A stretch of 43,566 nt of DNA from JBBDYG01 sp040901765 (lineage in GTDB: Bacteria; Planctomycetota; Planctomycetia; Pirellulales; Lacipirellulaceae). Each line of letters starts with the position of its first letter. Within the stretch, counting starts at the first letter, position 1. The notes beneath the pieces are model-generated. The model searched no databases. It was not told where the DNA came from and saw nothing but the letters and a program-made list of their open reading frames with translations. Positions 1-8,200 of this stretch are shown here, in pieces. Location of the stretch: assembly GCA_040901765.1 (NCBI GenBank), contig JBBDYG010000032.1, forward strand, positions 1 through 43,566. Reading direction: 5' to 3'. A program made the translations under genes and the position numbers.

Positions 1-549
1 CTCGACCCCAGCCACCCTCGCTGCGCCGCTTAGTTCCAGCAACATCCGTTGCAACTCAGGCGGAGCGATTCGCGCTTGCCGAACGAGCACCCGGGCGCGC
101 CAATTCCCAAGTACTTGCCACGCAACGACCGCGAGTGATCCAAAGAGAAACGCCCACGCCACCAAGTCGCTCAGTCGAGTCGTAATGGGAACATGCACCG
201 CGGCCGGTGGACTCGCCGTCGCGGGCATTTGCGCCAATGGCATCGCCTCGACCGGCGCTTCGATCGGCGTCGTCTCGACCGCGAGGGATTCATTCTCAAT
301 CGCCGGCGCTACAATCGCCGCGGGCGGCGGGCTCGCTTCGCGAGTCATCAAGTGAACCACCGACCAACCCGGCACCGCGCAGAGCACCGCGAGCAGAGCC
401 AGCCCGGCCAGCGCAGCGCGCGTGACCGCAACTCGCCGCGCCGGCTGCGCGACGCACCATGTCACCGCCAGAGACGCCGCCAGAAGCAACGTCGCAAGTA
501 AATAATAATCGGCCAGCCAACGAGCAATCGATCCGGCAAATGCATTCAT
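1..549 (-). CDS. BlaR1-like M56-family membrane sensor (partial, N-terminal part)
   Basis: Reading from the ATG at 549, the minus strand stays open for 183 codons to the window edge, so only the N-terminal part is present. It begins MNAFAGSIARWLADYY and shows hydrophobic segments at about residues 17-32, 46-65 and 129-146, the pattern of the membrane anchor of M56 (BlaR1/MecR1) peptidases. The zinc-peptidase motif would lie beyond the edge and cannot be checked. The ATG overlaps the stop of the upstream blaI-like gene (ATGA), so the two are translationally coupled. In the family the sensor cleaves itself and its repressor after a signal. In planctomycetes such pairs are numerous and rarely tied to beta-lactams, so the signal is unknown. 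The assignment rests on topology plus the BlaI partner. Confidence 0.75.
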   Translation of the reverse strand, partial: MNAFAGSIARWLADYYLLATLLLAASLAVTWCVAQPARRVAVTRAALAGLALLAVLCAVPGWSVVHLMTREASPPPAAIVAPAIENESLAVETTPIEAPVEAMPLAQMPATASPPAAVHVPITTRLSDLVAWAFLFGSLAVVAWQVLGNWRARVLVRQARIAPPELQRMLLELSGAARVAGVE

Positions 550-998
550 GACCGCGCTCCCTTGCGATGAGAGTTGCTTTCTGATTCTGTCCCCTGTCCC
601 CCGTCTCCTGTATCCTTCTTCCCCTGTCCCCTCGCCGCTTCCAGCAGCGCCTCGATCTTCGCCAACTCCTCGCCGCTCAGTTTCCGCGACCCTAGCGCGT
701 GAACCAAATACTCATCCACCGCGCCGTCGAACACTTTTTCCAGGAAACCGCTGGCGAGTTGGCGGAACGTCGTTCCGCGTTCTACCGCGGGCATGTAGAC
801 GTAGGCCTTGCCGTCCTGGCGATGCGTCACGAGGCCTTTCTGTTCCATCACCTGCAACAGACTCAGCACGGTGGTATACGCAAGCGATTCGTCTGCGGCG
901 TTCAGCGCATCGCAAACCTCGCGGACCGTGGCCTCGCCGCGGTCCCAAAGTACCTTCAGCGCCTCAAGCTCGCGATCGGTCGGAGTCGGTTCGGGCAT
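546..998 (-). CDS. blaI: BlaI/MecI/CopY-family transcriptional repressor
   Basis: A 150-residue winged-helix repressor starting MPEPTPTDRELEALKVLWD, the usual BlaI opening. The recognition region (SLAYTTVLSLLQVMEQKGLV, about residues 37-56) and the wing (RQDGKAYVYMP) are intact, followed by a helical dimerisation tail. I chose the ATG at 998 because AGGGA lies just upstream. An in-frame start at 1055 would add 19 unsupported residues and fall close to the promoter. It overlaps the BlaR1-like gene by 4 nt. The last roughly 20 residues (Gly/Lys/Asp/Ser-rich) are encoded by degenerate CCCCTGTCC-type repeat sequence and are unlikely to belong to the conserved fold. A consensus promoter with two inverted-repeat operators upstream points to autorepression. 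Confidence 0.93.
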   Translation of the reverse strand: MPEPTPTDRELEALKVLWDRGEATVREVCDALNAADESLAYTTVLSLLQVMEQKGLVTHRQDGKAYVYMPAVERGTTFRQLASGFLEKVFDGAVDEYLVHALGSRKLSGEELAKIEALLEAARGQGKKDTGDGGQGTESESNSHRKGARS

Positions 999-1087
999 GA
1001 AATCCCTCGCTTGGTCGCCGGCCACGTAGGCAAGTCCGCCGCGGCGGACTTGCAAATTGCGTTTCGGAGAAACGCAGCCACGCGGAA

Positions 1088-1144
1088 CTACTGTTCAACC
1101 AGTACCTCAGCCCATGATTCTACTGGTCAACCAGTAGTTGTCAA
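1088..1144 (-). promoter_or_regulatory. blaI-blaR1 promoter with two BlaI-type operators
   Basis: On the minus strand TTGACA (1144-1139) and TAGAAT (1122-1117) are 16 nt apart, a near-consensus sigma-70 promoter. A perfect inverted repeat, CTACTGGT-CA-ACCAGTAG (1120-1137), fills the spacer and touches both boxes. A second, imperfect copy, CTACTGTT-CA-ACCAGTAC (1088-1105), lies over the expected transcription start. The two centres are 32 bp apart, about three helical turns, so dimers would bind the same face. BlaI proteins are known to bind such dyads as dimers; that this BlaI binds here is inference. Confidence 0.85.
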
Positions 1145-1429
1145 GCAGATTTTAGATAGCCCGGTCATCCTGGCCGGACTTGCCTCATTCAGCCGCAGCG
1201 AAAAAGCAGCGAACGGAATCGATTTTGCGCAAACATTCTCACCTATTGTTCAGGTGTGCCTTACCCGAAAACGGTGGCACAGTGGCACTCCTGCCGAAAA
1301 ACACAAGGTCGGCGCGCCTGCGTGGCACACCTACGGCAGTCCGCACGCCATCCTCGTAGGTCAGGCTTTGCCTGACAAGCATCGACGCGAACACCGCTTA
1401 TCGGGACCAGGTCAGCCGGACGGCCGTCC
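1145..1429. other. Intergenic region without a supported gene
   Basis: No coding frame here looks real. It contains fragments typical of planctomycete non-coding spacers, such as GTGGCACAGTGGCAC and a small hairpin GTCAGGC-TTT-GCCTGAC (1360-1376). The hairpin has a perfect 7-bp stem but no following T-run, so it is probably part of a dispersed repeat and not a terminator for either flanking gene. Confidence 0.6.
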
Positions 1430-1771
1430 CTACGAGCGAAACATGAAATAAACCGCCCCCACCAGACACAGCCCGGCCCACAGAAAATCGAGCCGCATCG
1501 GCTGCTTCATGTACAGAATCGCAAACGGCACAAACACCGACAGGGTAATTACCTCTTGCAATATCTTGAGCTGCGACAGGTCCAGCTCGGTATGGCCGAT
1601 CCGGTTGGCCGGCACTTGCAGCAGGTACTCAAACAGCGCGATCCCCCAACTCACCAGCGCCGCAACGATCCACGGCTTGTGGCTTAAGTTCTTCAGATGC
1701 GCATACCAAGCGAACGTCATGAAGACGTTCGATACGGTCAACAGCAGTGTAGTTTTCCAAAAGACGGACAT
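1430..1771 (-). CDS. DUF486-family small membrane protein (DMT-like)
   Basis: A 113-residue protein starting MSVFWKTTLLLTVSNVFMTF with four hydrophobic segments (about 5-22, 36-54, 70-88 and 95-111). It has the DUF486 signature features: an early FMTFAWYAHLK, a central FEYLLQVPANRIGH and a C-terminal FLWAGLCLVGAVYFMF. The family resembles one half of drug/metabolite transporters and sits in the inner membrane; its substrate is unknown. I chose the ATG at 1771. Longer in-frame starts reach into tandem GACGAAT repeats and give low-complexity sequence. No strong ribosome binding site is visible. It lies 65 nt downstream of the AAA ATPase gene, with repeats between, and may be read through from it. 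Confidence 0.85.
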   Translation of the reverse strand: MSVFWKTTLLLTVSNVFMTFAWYAHLKNLSHKPWIVAALVSWGIALFEYLLQVPANRIGHTELDLSQLKILQEVITLSVFVPFAILYMKQPMRLDFLWAGLCLVGAVYFMFRS

Positions 1772-1776
1772 GGGGA

Positions 1777-1870
1777 AAATGACGAATGACGGAATGACGA
1801 ATGACGAATAAAAGAAATTGTTCGGGATTCGTTCCGTCATTCGTCATTCGTCATTCGTGCTTCGTCATTT
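1777..1870. repeat. Inverted arrays of GAATGAC units
   Basis: Degenerate tandem copies of GAATGAC (1777-1809) face copies of the reverse complement GTCATTC (1830-1870), separated by about 20 nt, so the RNA could fold into a long imperfect hairpin. The right array overlaps the 3' end of the AAA ATPase gene and encodes its last residues (NDEARMTNDE). The array lies between two minus-strand genes. Confidence 0.8.
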
Positions 1871-3630
1871 TCTTCTGCCAACTCGCCCCACTCGGCCAAG
1901 AACTTTTCTTTGCACTTTGGGCATTTGACTTCCTTGCCCAAAAACTCGGCCTTCACGTCCTTGGCGTGTTTGCACTTGGGGCATCCGAGGTGAATCTTCA
2001 AATCGCCGCTACTGGCTTCAAACACTTCAGGGGGAACGTCCTCGAATTCGATATCGACACCTTGCAGCTCGCAAAGTTGCTCTTCGGTAAGCTCGGCAAT
2101 TTCCGCCAACCGGTTCGCCATCCGCCGGACGGCGTGCTCGAACAGATTCCGCACCGCCCGGCCATTACCGAAATGTCGGTCGCGGTGGCGATACTGATGA
2201 TCGAAGCCGAGCATCACGCGGAGCCGCGTGTCGCGCGTGACGCGGTAGCTATTCTTCTGGCACATCAGGCCGAAAATGCGGGCCAGTTCCAACGGCGTGT
2301 AGTCGTCGAACTCAAGCTGCCGGTTGAACCGCGACGACAGGCCCGGGTTGCTCTTGATCAGCATGAGCATCTCCACCGGATAGCCCGCCAGGATCACCAC
2401 AAGCTTGTGGCGATCGTCCTCCGCCCGCTTCAATAGCGCCTGCACCGCTTCGTGCCCATAGGGGTCTTCACCGCGAGACGCTATAAGACTGTATGCCTCG
2501 TCGATGAAGAGCAGCCCCTCAATGGCCTCGTCGACTTTCTTATGCGTCTTGGGGCCAGTTTGGCCGGCGTACTCGGCCACGAGGCCCGAGCGATCGGTCT
2601 CGATCAGGTGTCCTTTCGCAAGCACCCCCAGCGCGGCGAAAATCTTGCCGATGATCCGCGCGACAGTTGTCTTCCCGGTGCCAGGGTTGCCGGTAAAGAC
2701 CATGTGCAGGCTGACGTCGGTTTCCGGCAAGCCGATTGCTTCGCGGCGGTTTTGCAGCTTCAGCAGATTCGTGAGCGTACGGACCTCGTGCTTGATTCGT
2801 TCCAAGCCGATGAGTTGGTCGAGTTCGGCCAACGCTTCCTCAACGGTCACGGGCGGCGCCGCCGCCTGCTCGTCCTTCTTTGCCGGCGGTTTCGCGGCGG
2901 CCGATTTTAGCTGATTGTTAGGCGCGGGTCTCCCGACCCCGCCGGAAGGGAGACTTGTGGTCGCGCGAGCGGCGGGGTCGGAGACCCGCGCCGAACTCTC
3001 GCTCGGCCCCTGGGCCGCTGCGAAGATGTCGTCCGCCTGATCGCGGAGTTTTTCAATCGCCTGCGCGGCGTGTTCTTCCGCATCGGCGTGAGCTTCCGGC
3101 GCGTCGATCGGAATCGACCGCAGATGCTGTTGCAATTCCTGCTGCACGGTGCGAATTGCCGCGGCTTCGTTCTCGTGGAGCTTCCCATCGGCCCGAGCAA
3201 TGATATTTGCTAACCGGACGACAAGCGTTTCCAGTTCGCCGACCCGCTCGCGCAGCGGCGCGATGCGGTCGAAGGGCCGCACGAGACTGTACCATTTCAG
3301 TTTGATCGATTCGTCGGACGCCCGTCGCATCGTGGCCGATAAATCGTCGCCCTTGAGCCACTGGCTCCACAAATGGTGGCACAGCACTTCGGCCAGAAAC
3401 CGCTCCTGTTCGGTCCAACTGCGGTCGGCTTCGCAAATGGTAAGGTACACCTTCAGCGCAAGTGCGCCGTGAAGGTCGTCCATGAGCTGCTGAAAGTCGC
3501 CCTTAAACTCCGCCAAAAGCTGCGGATGATCGGTAATGCAGAGCTGAGCGCTGGAGACGTACAACTCCCGCAGCTCGCGCAGTGTGCGGCTGAATAGAGA
3601 GGGCTGCGAAGGGAAACCGAAGTCGGACAT
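1837..3630 (-). CDS. CbbX/SpoVK-type AAA ATPase with TerB-like N-terminus and C-terminal zinc ribbon
   Basis: 597 residues in three parts. Residues about 20-165 are helical and acidic, resembling TerB/DjlA-like domains (AEVLCHHLW; a second half with ARADGKLHENE). Residues 263-520 are an AAA module of the CbbX/SpoVK class: Walker A GNPGTGKT (314-321), Walker B LLFIDEA (373-379), an arginine in SSRFNR (432-437) and a sensor-2 region GNGRAVRNLFE (489-499). Residues 550-573 hold CPKC-x16-CPKC, a zinc ribbon of the MJ0042 type. CbbX relatives remodel protein complexes; this target is unknown. The linker (about 213-237) is encoded by a 72-bp palindromic element, and the last ten residues by a tandem repeat. 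Both look like later additions. It is a soluble cytoplasmic protein with intact ATPase motifs. Confidence 0.9.
   Translation of the reverse strand: MSDFGFPSQPSLFSRTLRELRELYVSSAQLCITDHPQLLAEFKGDFQQLMDDLHGALALKVYLTICEADRSWTEQERFLAEVLCHHLWSQWLKGDDLSATMRRASDESIKLKWYSLVRPFDRIAPLRERVGELETLVVRLANIIARADGKLHENEAAAIRTVQQELQQHLRSIPIDAPEAHADAEEHAAQAIEKLRDQADDIFAAAQGPSESSARVSDPAARATTSLPSGGVGRPAPNNQLKSAAAKPPAKKDEQAAAPPVTVEEALAELDQLIGLERIKHEVRTLTNLLKLQNRREAIGLPETDVSLHMVFTGNPGTGKTTVARIIGKIFAALGVLAKGHLIETDRSGLVAEYAGQTGPKTHKKVDEAIEGLLFIDEAYSLIASRGEDPYGHEAVQALLKRAEDDRHKLVVILAGYPVEMLMLIKSNPGLSSRFNRQLEFDDYTPLELARIFGLMCQKNSYRVTRDTRLRVMLGFDHQYRHRDRHFGNGRAVRNLFEHAVRRMANRLAEIAELTEEQLCELQGVDIEFEDVPPEVFEASSGDLKIHLGCPKCKHAKDVKAEFLGKEVKCPKCKEKFLAEWGELAEENDEARMTNDE
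2921..2992. repeat. 72-bp palindromic element inserted in frame in the AAA ATPase gene
   Basis: The left arm (2921-2943) and right arm (2971-2992) are reverse complements over 22 bp, with a single extra C in the left arm, separated by a 27-nt loop. The total, 72 bp, is a multiple of three. It falls exactly in the Ala/Pro-rich linker between the TerB-like and AAA parts, where it encodes about 24 residues. The core GGTCTCCGACC resembles the core of the intergenic palindrome at 43211-43260 (AGTCTCCGAG). A mobile REP/MITE-like origin is inference. Confidence 0.8.
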
Positions 3631-3729
3631 CGGGGCGGCCTAGACGCGAAGACGTAAAGCGGAAAGGGCCGCAGTATTATTCCGCATTCTGGCGGTCGTG
3701 GCGAGAGTGCCACACAGGTCAGCTTCGCT

Positions 3730-3981
3730 TCACGCCGGCTTCCGGCGGCGGGGCTTGTGCGATCCGTTCGCGAGAGGCTTCATTTCGAGGTCCGTAACCA
3801 GCAAGAGATCGATGATATTAAGCGTGCCATCCGGCTGAGCGACCACAATCGTTCGACCATCGGGAACGGTCATCATGAACTCTCGATGATGGACAGGAAC
3901 TTGTCGTCCATCGGCAAGATGAATAATGAATGGACGAAATGGTTGAGCTTCGTATGCACTGCGCACCTCTTGAATTGTCAT
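3730..3981 (-). CDS. Conserved small protein of unknown function (paralogue of the protein at 38243-38479)
   Basis: 83 residues from the ATG at 3981, preceded by GGAAG. It reads MTIQEVRSAYEAQPFRPF, then a beta-rich stretch with LADGRQVPVHHREFM, then a basic tail ending KPRRRKPA. The same plan occurs in the protein near 38.4 kb: a PF-x-P motif, A-(D/N)-G-(R/D), VHH and V-x-(V/I)-A-x-PD. The two are therefore paralogues. No enzymatic motif, signal peptide or membrane segment is seen. It follows the 87-residue gene at 4010-4273 by 28 nt and is probably co-transcribed with it. Function unknown. Confidence 0.75.
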   Translation of the reverse strand: MTIQEVRSAYEAQPFRPFIIHLADGRQVPVHHREFMMTVPDGRTIVVAQPDGTLNIIDLLLVTDLEMKPLANGSHKPRRRKPA

Positions 3982-4009
3982 AGCGACTTCCAATTGGATC
4001 AACAATCAA

Positions 4010-4273
4010 TCAACGCGACTCACGAATATTGTTTTTTGCGACCGGAGTCGTTTCAATGGTCCAATTCTCCAAACGCCTCCCTGCGTTCTGAAGTCCCACA
4101 GCACGAATAGCCTTCTGCGCTCGATCCTCTTCAAGCAGTTCCTGAATGGATTCATAATCTGTGGAGGACACCAGATAATACGACGCGTTGGTACGCGGAT
4201 CGACCAAAATCAGTGGCTCGCCGTGTTGCGAGTCAATCGCCTGTTGTTGCTGCGAGGTTAGCTGCAGTGTCAT
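4010..4273 (-). CDS. Small protein of unknown function, antitoxin-like appearance
   Basis: 87 residues beginning MTLQLTSQQQQAIDSQHGEP, then LVDPRTNASYYLVSSTDYES and a charged helical tail. The arrangement (short beta start, Pro/Asp turn, 'DPRTN-x-x-YYLV', then a helix with ELLEEDRAQKAI) resembles Phd/YefM-like small proteins common in planctomycetes, but I cannot assign it to that family. It is the first gene of a probable two-gene unit with the 83-residue protein downstream. No toxin family (RelE, PIN, PemK) is recognisable in that partner, so a toxin-antitoxin role is only a possibility. Upstream lies the HU terminator, which makes independent transcription likely. Confidence 0.65.
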   Translation of the reverse strand: MTLQLTSQQQQAIDSQHGEPLILVDPRTNASYYLVSSTDYESIQELLEEDRAQKAIRAVGLQNAGRRLENWTIETTPVAKNNIRESR

Positions 4274-4308
4274 ACCCAGATTCTACACAGGTTTCGAGCG
4301 ACCAGCTT

Positions 4309-4378
4309 AAAAAAAACCGCCCGCGGCTTCGCGACGGCGTGGCAATCCACGCGCGATCGCGATCCCGCTGGGCGGTTT
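4309..4378 (-). terminator. Factor-independent terminator of the HU gene
   Basis: Read on the minus strand just after the HU stop codon, AAACCGCCC (4378-4370) pairs with GGGCGGTTT (4322-4314), followed by an uninterrupted T-run. The 47-nt loop is itself structured and contains GCGTGG-CAAT-CCACGC. The stem-plus-U-tract design fits an intrinsic terminator, although the loop is unusually long. Confidence 0.8.
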
Positions 4379-4397
4379 CAAGTTTAGGGCGACGCAC

Positions 4398-4721
4398 TCA
4401 GCCGCCGACCATGTCCTTCATCTTCTTCAGCGGCCGAATCTTCACTACGTTGCGGGCCGGCTTCGCCTTGAAGGTCGTCTCTTCCTTCGTGAAGGGATTG
4501 ATGCCCTTGCGTTCCTTGGTGGCCGGCTTGTGCTGGACCACGATCTTGCACAGCCCGGGAAGCGTGAACGACTTCGGGCCCCGGCCGGTGACCGACTTCT
4601 TGATCTGTTCGGTCAGCGCGTCGAACACCGAGCCGACCTGCTTCTTGGTCAGGCCAGTGGCGTCGGCGATGTTCGTTAAGACCTCGGTCTTGGAAAGGGG
4701 TTTCGCGGTGGCTTTCGCCAT
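4398..4721 (-). CDS. HU/IHF-family DNA-binding protein
   Basis: 107 residues from the ATG at 4721, preceded by GGAGGA at good spacing. An Ala/Lys-rich N-terminus (MAKATAKPLSKTEVL) leads into the HU helical domain (IADATGLTKKQVGSVFDALT), then the beta-arm with GRGPKSFTLPGLCKI and the arm tip and return (KERKGINPFTKEETTFKAKP, residues about 70-89). The Pro in the arm region (NPF) matches the DNA-intercalating proline position of HU/IHF. It is longer than classical HU (about 90) because of both termini, as in many planctomycete HU proteins. It likely acts in nucleoid compaction as a homodimer. It is monocistronic: a long intergenic region lies upstream and an intrinsic terminator downstream. Confidence 0.93.
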   Translation of the reverse strand: MAKATAKPLSKTEVLTNIADATGLTKKQVGSVFDALTEQIKKSVTGRGPKSFTLPGLCKIVVQHKPATKERKGINPFTKEETTFKAKPARNVVKIRPLKKMKDMVGG

Positions 4722-5214
4722 GGGATGGGATCCTCCAGTGAATGGGATGGGTAAGGTTTGTCGGTTGCCGAGAAACGAGGGGGAATGCTCAATGCTATCG
4801 TCTGGCAAGACGCAACGGTGCTGATTAAAAGTCTCAAGGGCCGAAAATACAAGCGGAAAAACGGGGAATAAGCCAAAAATAGCGTGTTTTCCGGCAATTC
4901 AGGGGGATTTGACCCGACCGACGCCCATTTTGGCCAATTTGAGCCGTCTCGGAACTCCCGTTGCTGCCGATTCTAACGAAAGTGACTCGACCAATCCGGA
5001 TGCCCGGGGCGAGTGCGCAATCGGGGCCGCCGTGGCCCAATTCCAGTTGCTTGCCGTGCAATCCGCGTGAGAGTAAACTCAATTAAGACAACCACTTGCG
5101 TCAAAATCGCTACAACGCTTGAAACCCCGCCGGGCCATCGACCTAGTCGGGGAGGGAGCAGTTCGGGTAAGATTTGCCGCGATTACGAACCCAGGCGGTT
5201 GGGAAAGCTCCGCT
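4722..5214. other. Divergent intergenic region between HU and the PQQ-protein gene
   Basis: This 493-bp region separates two divergent transcription units and must carry both promoters. I see GGAGGA for HU near 4735 and GGGAAAG about 10 nt before the ATG at 5215, but no pair of -35/-10 boxes good enough to place a promoter. No convincing gene, repeat or RNA structure is visible. The plus frame upstream of 5215 stays open back to a TTG at 5119, but its composition is unlike an exported protein's start. Confidence 0.5.
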
Positions 5215-8200
5215 ATGCCCCCGGCTACCGCTCATCACGGACGAGTGGGTTCTTACGCCTCCCCAGCGAGTCCGCCGGAGGTGCCAGAGCCAGCGGGGAG
5301 GCTGTTTACTCAGTACTTGGCGATCTCCGCCGCAGTTCTAGTGATCGGCGGCGCGGCGGGTTGGTCGGTTTTTACCAACGGGGCACTAGCGCAGGAAGCG
5401 GAAGCCCCAAATCTTGCCGAAGCTGCCGATCCCACCGGTTTGCACGAGCTTTATTTCGGATCGCACCTGCCAGAGGACCGCGCGGTTGATCGGAAACTGG
5501 AGCGCGCGGAAGAGCTTCTCGCCCGCGAGCGATTCAGCGAGGCGATGCCGCTTCTCGACGGACTGCTTGCGGCCGAGCAAGACGTGTTTCTGGAACCGGC
5601 AGATGCCATCGGTGGTCCGCCACTTAGCATCAAAGCCAGGGTCCGCAAGCTCCTTTCAGAACTCCCGCCATCGGGTCGCGAGGCTTATTCGTTGCTGTAT
5701 GGAGCAGAGGCGAGCCGCGAGGTGAAGGCAGCGCTCGAAAAACACGATCACTCGGCGCTCGCCCGCGCCGCCGCTCGGTTTGAATATCTCCCCGCGGGAG
5801 AGGAAGCGGCGTTGATTCTAGCGCAGCTCGCCGCAGACTCCGGCGACTTCCAACGCGCGGCTCAACTCATCGGCCAGTTGTTGGAACACCCATCCGCCCG
5901 TGCGCGCTGGGGCGATTACCTTCCCTTGCGCGCGGCCGAGCTTGCGGCGCGTCTCGATCAACGGGCCGACTCCGAACGGTATCTCGCGCAATCGTCGTTG
6001 CGCGGCGATCCGGCCAACGACTTGCGTCGAGTATTGTCGGCTTTGCCGGCAACGGCCCACGAGCACTCGCAAGATCGCAACCCGATTGCGACGGCGGGCA
6101 CTCCGCACTTGTGGGAACGATGGCAAGCGCGGGTGGTAGTCGATCGGCGATTAGAAACGCAACTCGGAACCCGACGAGACCGCCGCCGCGAATCGATCAC
6201 GTCGGCTCCCTTATTGCCGTCCGCCATAGCCGTGGGCGACTTAGTTGTGGCGCGAAGTCTTAACAACCTCGTGGCCATCGACTGGCGCACCGGGAAACGC
6301 ATGTGGGAGACGCGGCCTGAGGCCGACGCCTGGCTGGACGCCGGAGACGAATATGTCGCCGCGTTTTCCGATGGAGAGTACGGTCGCGGCCGCTTGCATC
6401 CGTTGCTGCTGAGGCTTTGGAAGGACGCCGTTTTCGCCAGCTTGAGTAGTGATGGGGAACGAATCTACGCTATCCGCGACCTCGACTACGCCACCGCGGC
6501 TTACAGCACGCGATGGGGCATGTTGCCCGGCTTCCCGGACGGCGCCGAGCGCAAGTCAAGGGTCTCCAACCGACTCGCGGCGTATCGCATCGACGCCGAG
6601 GGCAAGATCGCGTGGGAGATCGACGGCGCTAAAACGAATCACTCCCTGAAGGGCGCATTTTTCCTGGGAACGCCGCTCGCCCTTTCCGGGTCGTTGTATG
6701 TCATGGCGGAAATCGACTCACAAATCTGCCTCTTGGAGTTGGACCCGGAGAATGGAATTCTCCTCTGGCGGCAGCCGCTCGTGAGTCTGGAGCGAGGCAT
6801 CGACCAAGATTCCGGCAGGCGGCTGATGGGTGCCTCGCTTTCCTACCGCAATGGCCTCCTCGTTTGCCCGACCGGGGCGGGAGTAGTGATTGGCATCGAC
6901 CCGCTGCGTCGCGCGCTCAAGTGGTCGTTCCAAGTCCCCGTTCATAAAGAATTGGTCGAAAGGCAGGAAGACTTGTTGCAACGACGGGCTTACGGCAGTT
7001 TTCAACTACTGAGTGACCAGTGGCTCGACGCGAAGGCCGTCCTGACGGACACCGAGGTCGTGGTGACTTTGCCCGAGTCACCCGATCTGCACTGTCTGCG
7101 ATTAGCAACGGGCGAGACCTTGTGGACGCGACCGCGTGAGGACGGTTTATACCTCGCCGGACTGACGCCATCGCAGGCCGTGATTGTCGGCAAGCGCGAG
7201 GTTCTATCCGTCGCCTTGGCCGACGGCGAGCTGAAGTGGCGGAGCACGCATCCCGACGAGCTTTCGCCCAGCGGGCGAGGACTGATCTGCGGATCAGCAC
7301 TTTGTCTGCCCCTCGAAAAGGGGCATCTCGCGGTGATGGAGTTGAGCGATGGTACTCACTCGCAGTTGCTTACGACGCACACGGGGCAGGCGGTGGGAAA
7401 TCTCGTTGCCCACCGCGGTTCCGTCGTTTCACAGTCGCTGGCGCACGTCGATCGCTTTGACAGTCGGCAAGAATTGCAGCTCGAAGTTGAGCAACGACTG
7501 ACGGCCGACGTGGCCGATGCAACCGCTTTGCGATTGGCGGGCGAATTGGCGGAGACCGCCGGACAACCGGCCGAAGCGCTCAACCTATTCCGGAGAGCGC
7601 ATGCTGCGGATACCGCCGACCCACTCATTCGAGAACGTGTCGTCGATGCCTTGCTGACAGCCGTGAAGCAAGATTTTTCGGCGCATCGCGCGGACGTTGC
7701 GCTGTTGGAATCGCTCGCAGAGGCTCCGCTCTTAAGACTTAATGTGCTTCAGATCAAGGCTGAAGGTCTGCTGTTGGCAGGTGAGTTGAAGGAATCGTTC
7801 GAATGCTTCTTGGAAATCTATGATGCGGCAACCGAGCATGATGAACTTTTGGTCGAAACCGCCGCTGGAGCAGCGCGGATTGACCGCTGGTTTCGCGGCG
7901 GACTCGCCCGACTTTGGCAAGCGGGCGATGAGGATTTGCACGCCATGATTTCCAACGACGTTGCGGCAAGGCAACCTGCGCAACCCAAGTCGCCGACCGA
8001 CCCAGATCGGAACGCGCTCGAACGGTTTGTACTGTATTTCGGTGGGCTGCCCGGGCAAGAACCGGCTCAATTGGCACTGGCGGAAATCTACAGTTCCGCG
8101 GGCCGGCGCCGGGAAGCAGAGTTAGCCTGGCTGCAACTGGTCGTTAGCGCCGATCCGCAATTCTCGAGCAAGGCAAAGTTGCGGCTGATGCGCTCGACAG

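Noticed and set aside
1360..1376. GTCAGGC-TTT-GCCTGAC as a terminator
   Set aside because: No T-run on either side, and it lies about 70 nt from the nearest gene end on the wrong side; more likely part of a dispersed repeat.
699..1451. A 250-codon plus-strand frame over blaI and the promoter region
   Set aside because: It crosses a conserved gene in antisense and the dual-operator promoter, and has no ribosome binding site or motif.
1801..2436. A 211-codon plus-strand frame inside the AAA ATPase gene
   Set aside because: Antisense to intact AAA motifs; composition is typical of a shadow frame.
4010..4273. Toxin-antitoxin pair with the gene at 3730-3981
   Set aside because: Size and spacing fit, but neither protein has a recognised toxin or antitoxin motif, and the downstream partner has a paralogue in the suf locus, where a toxin role is unlikely.
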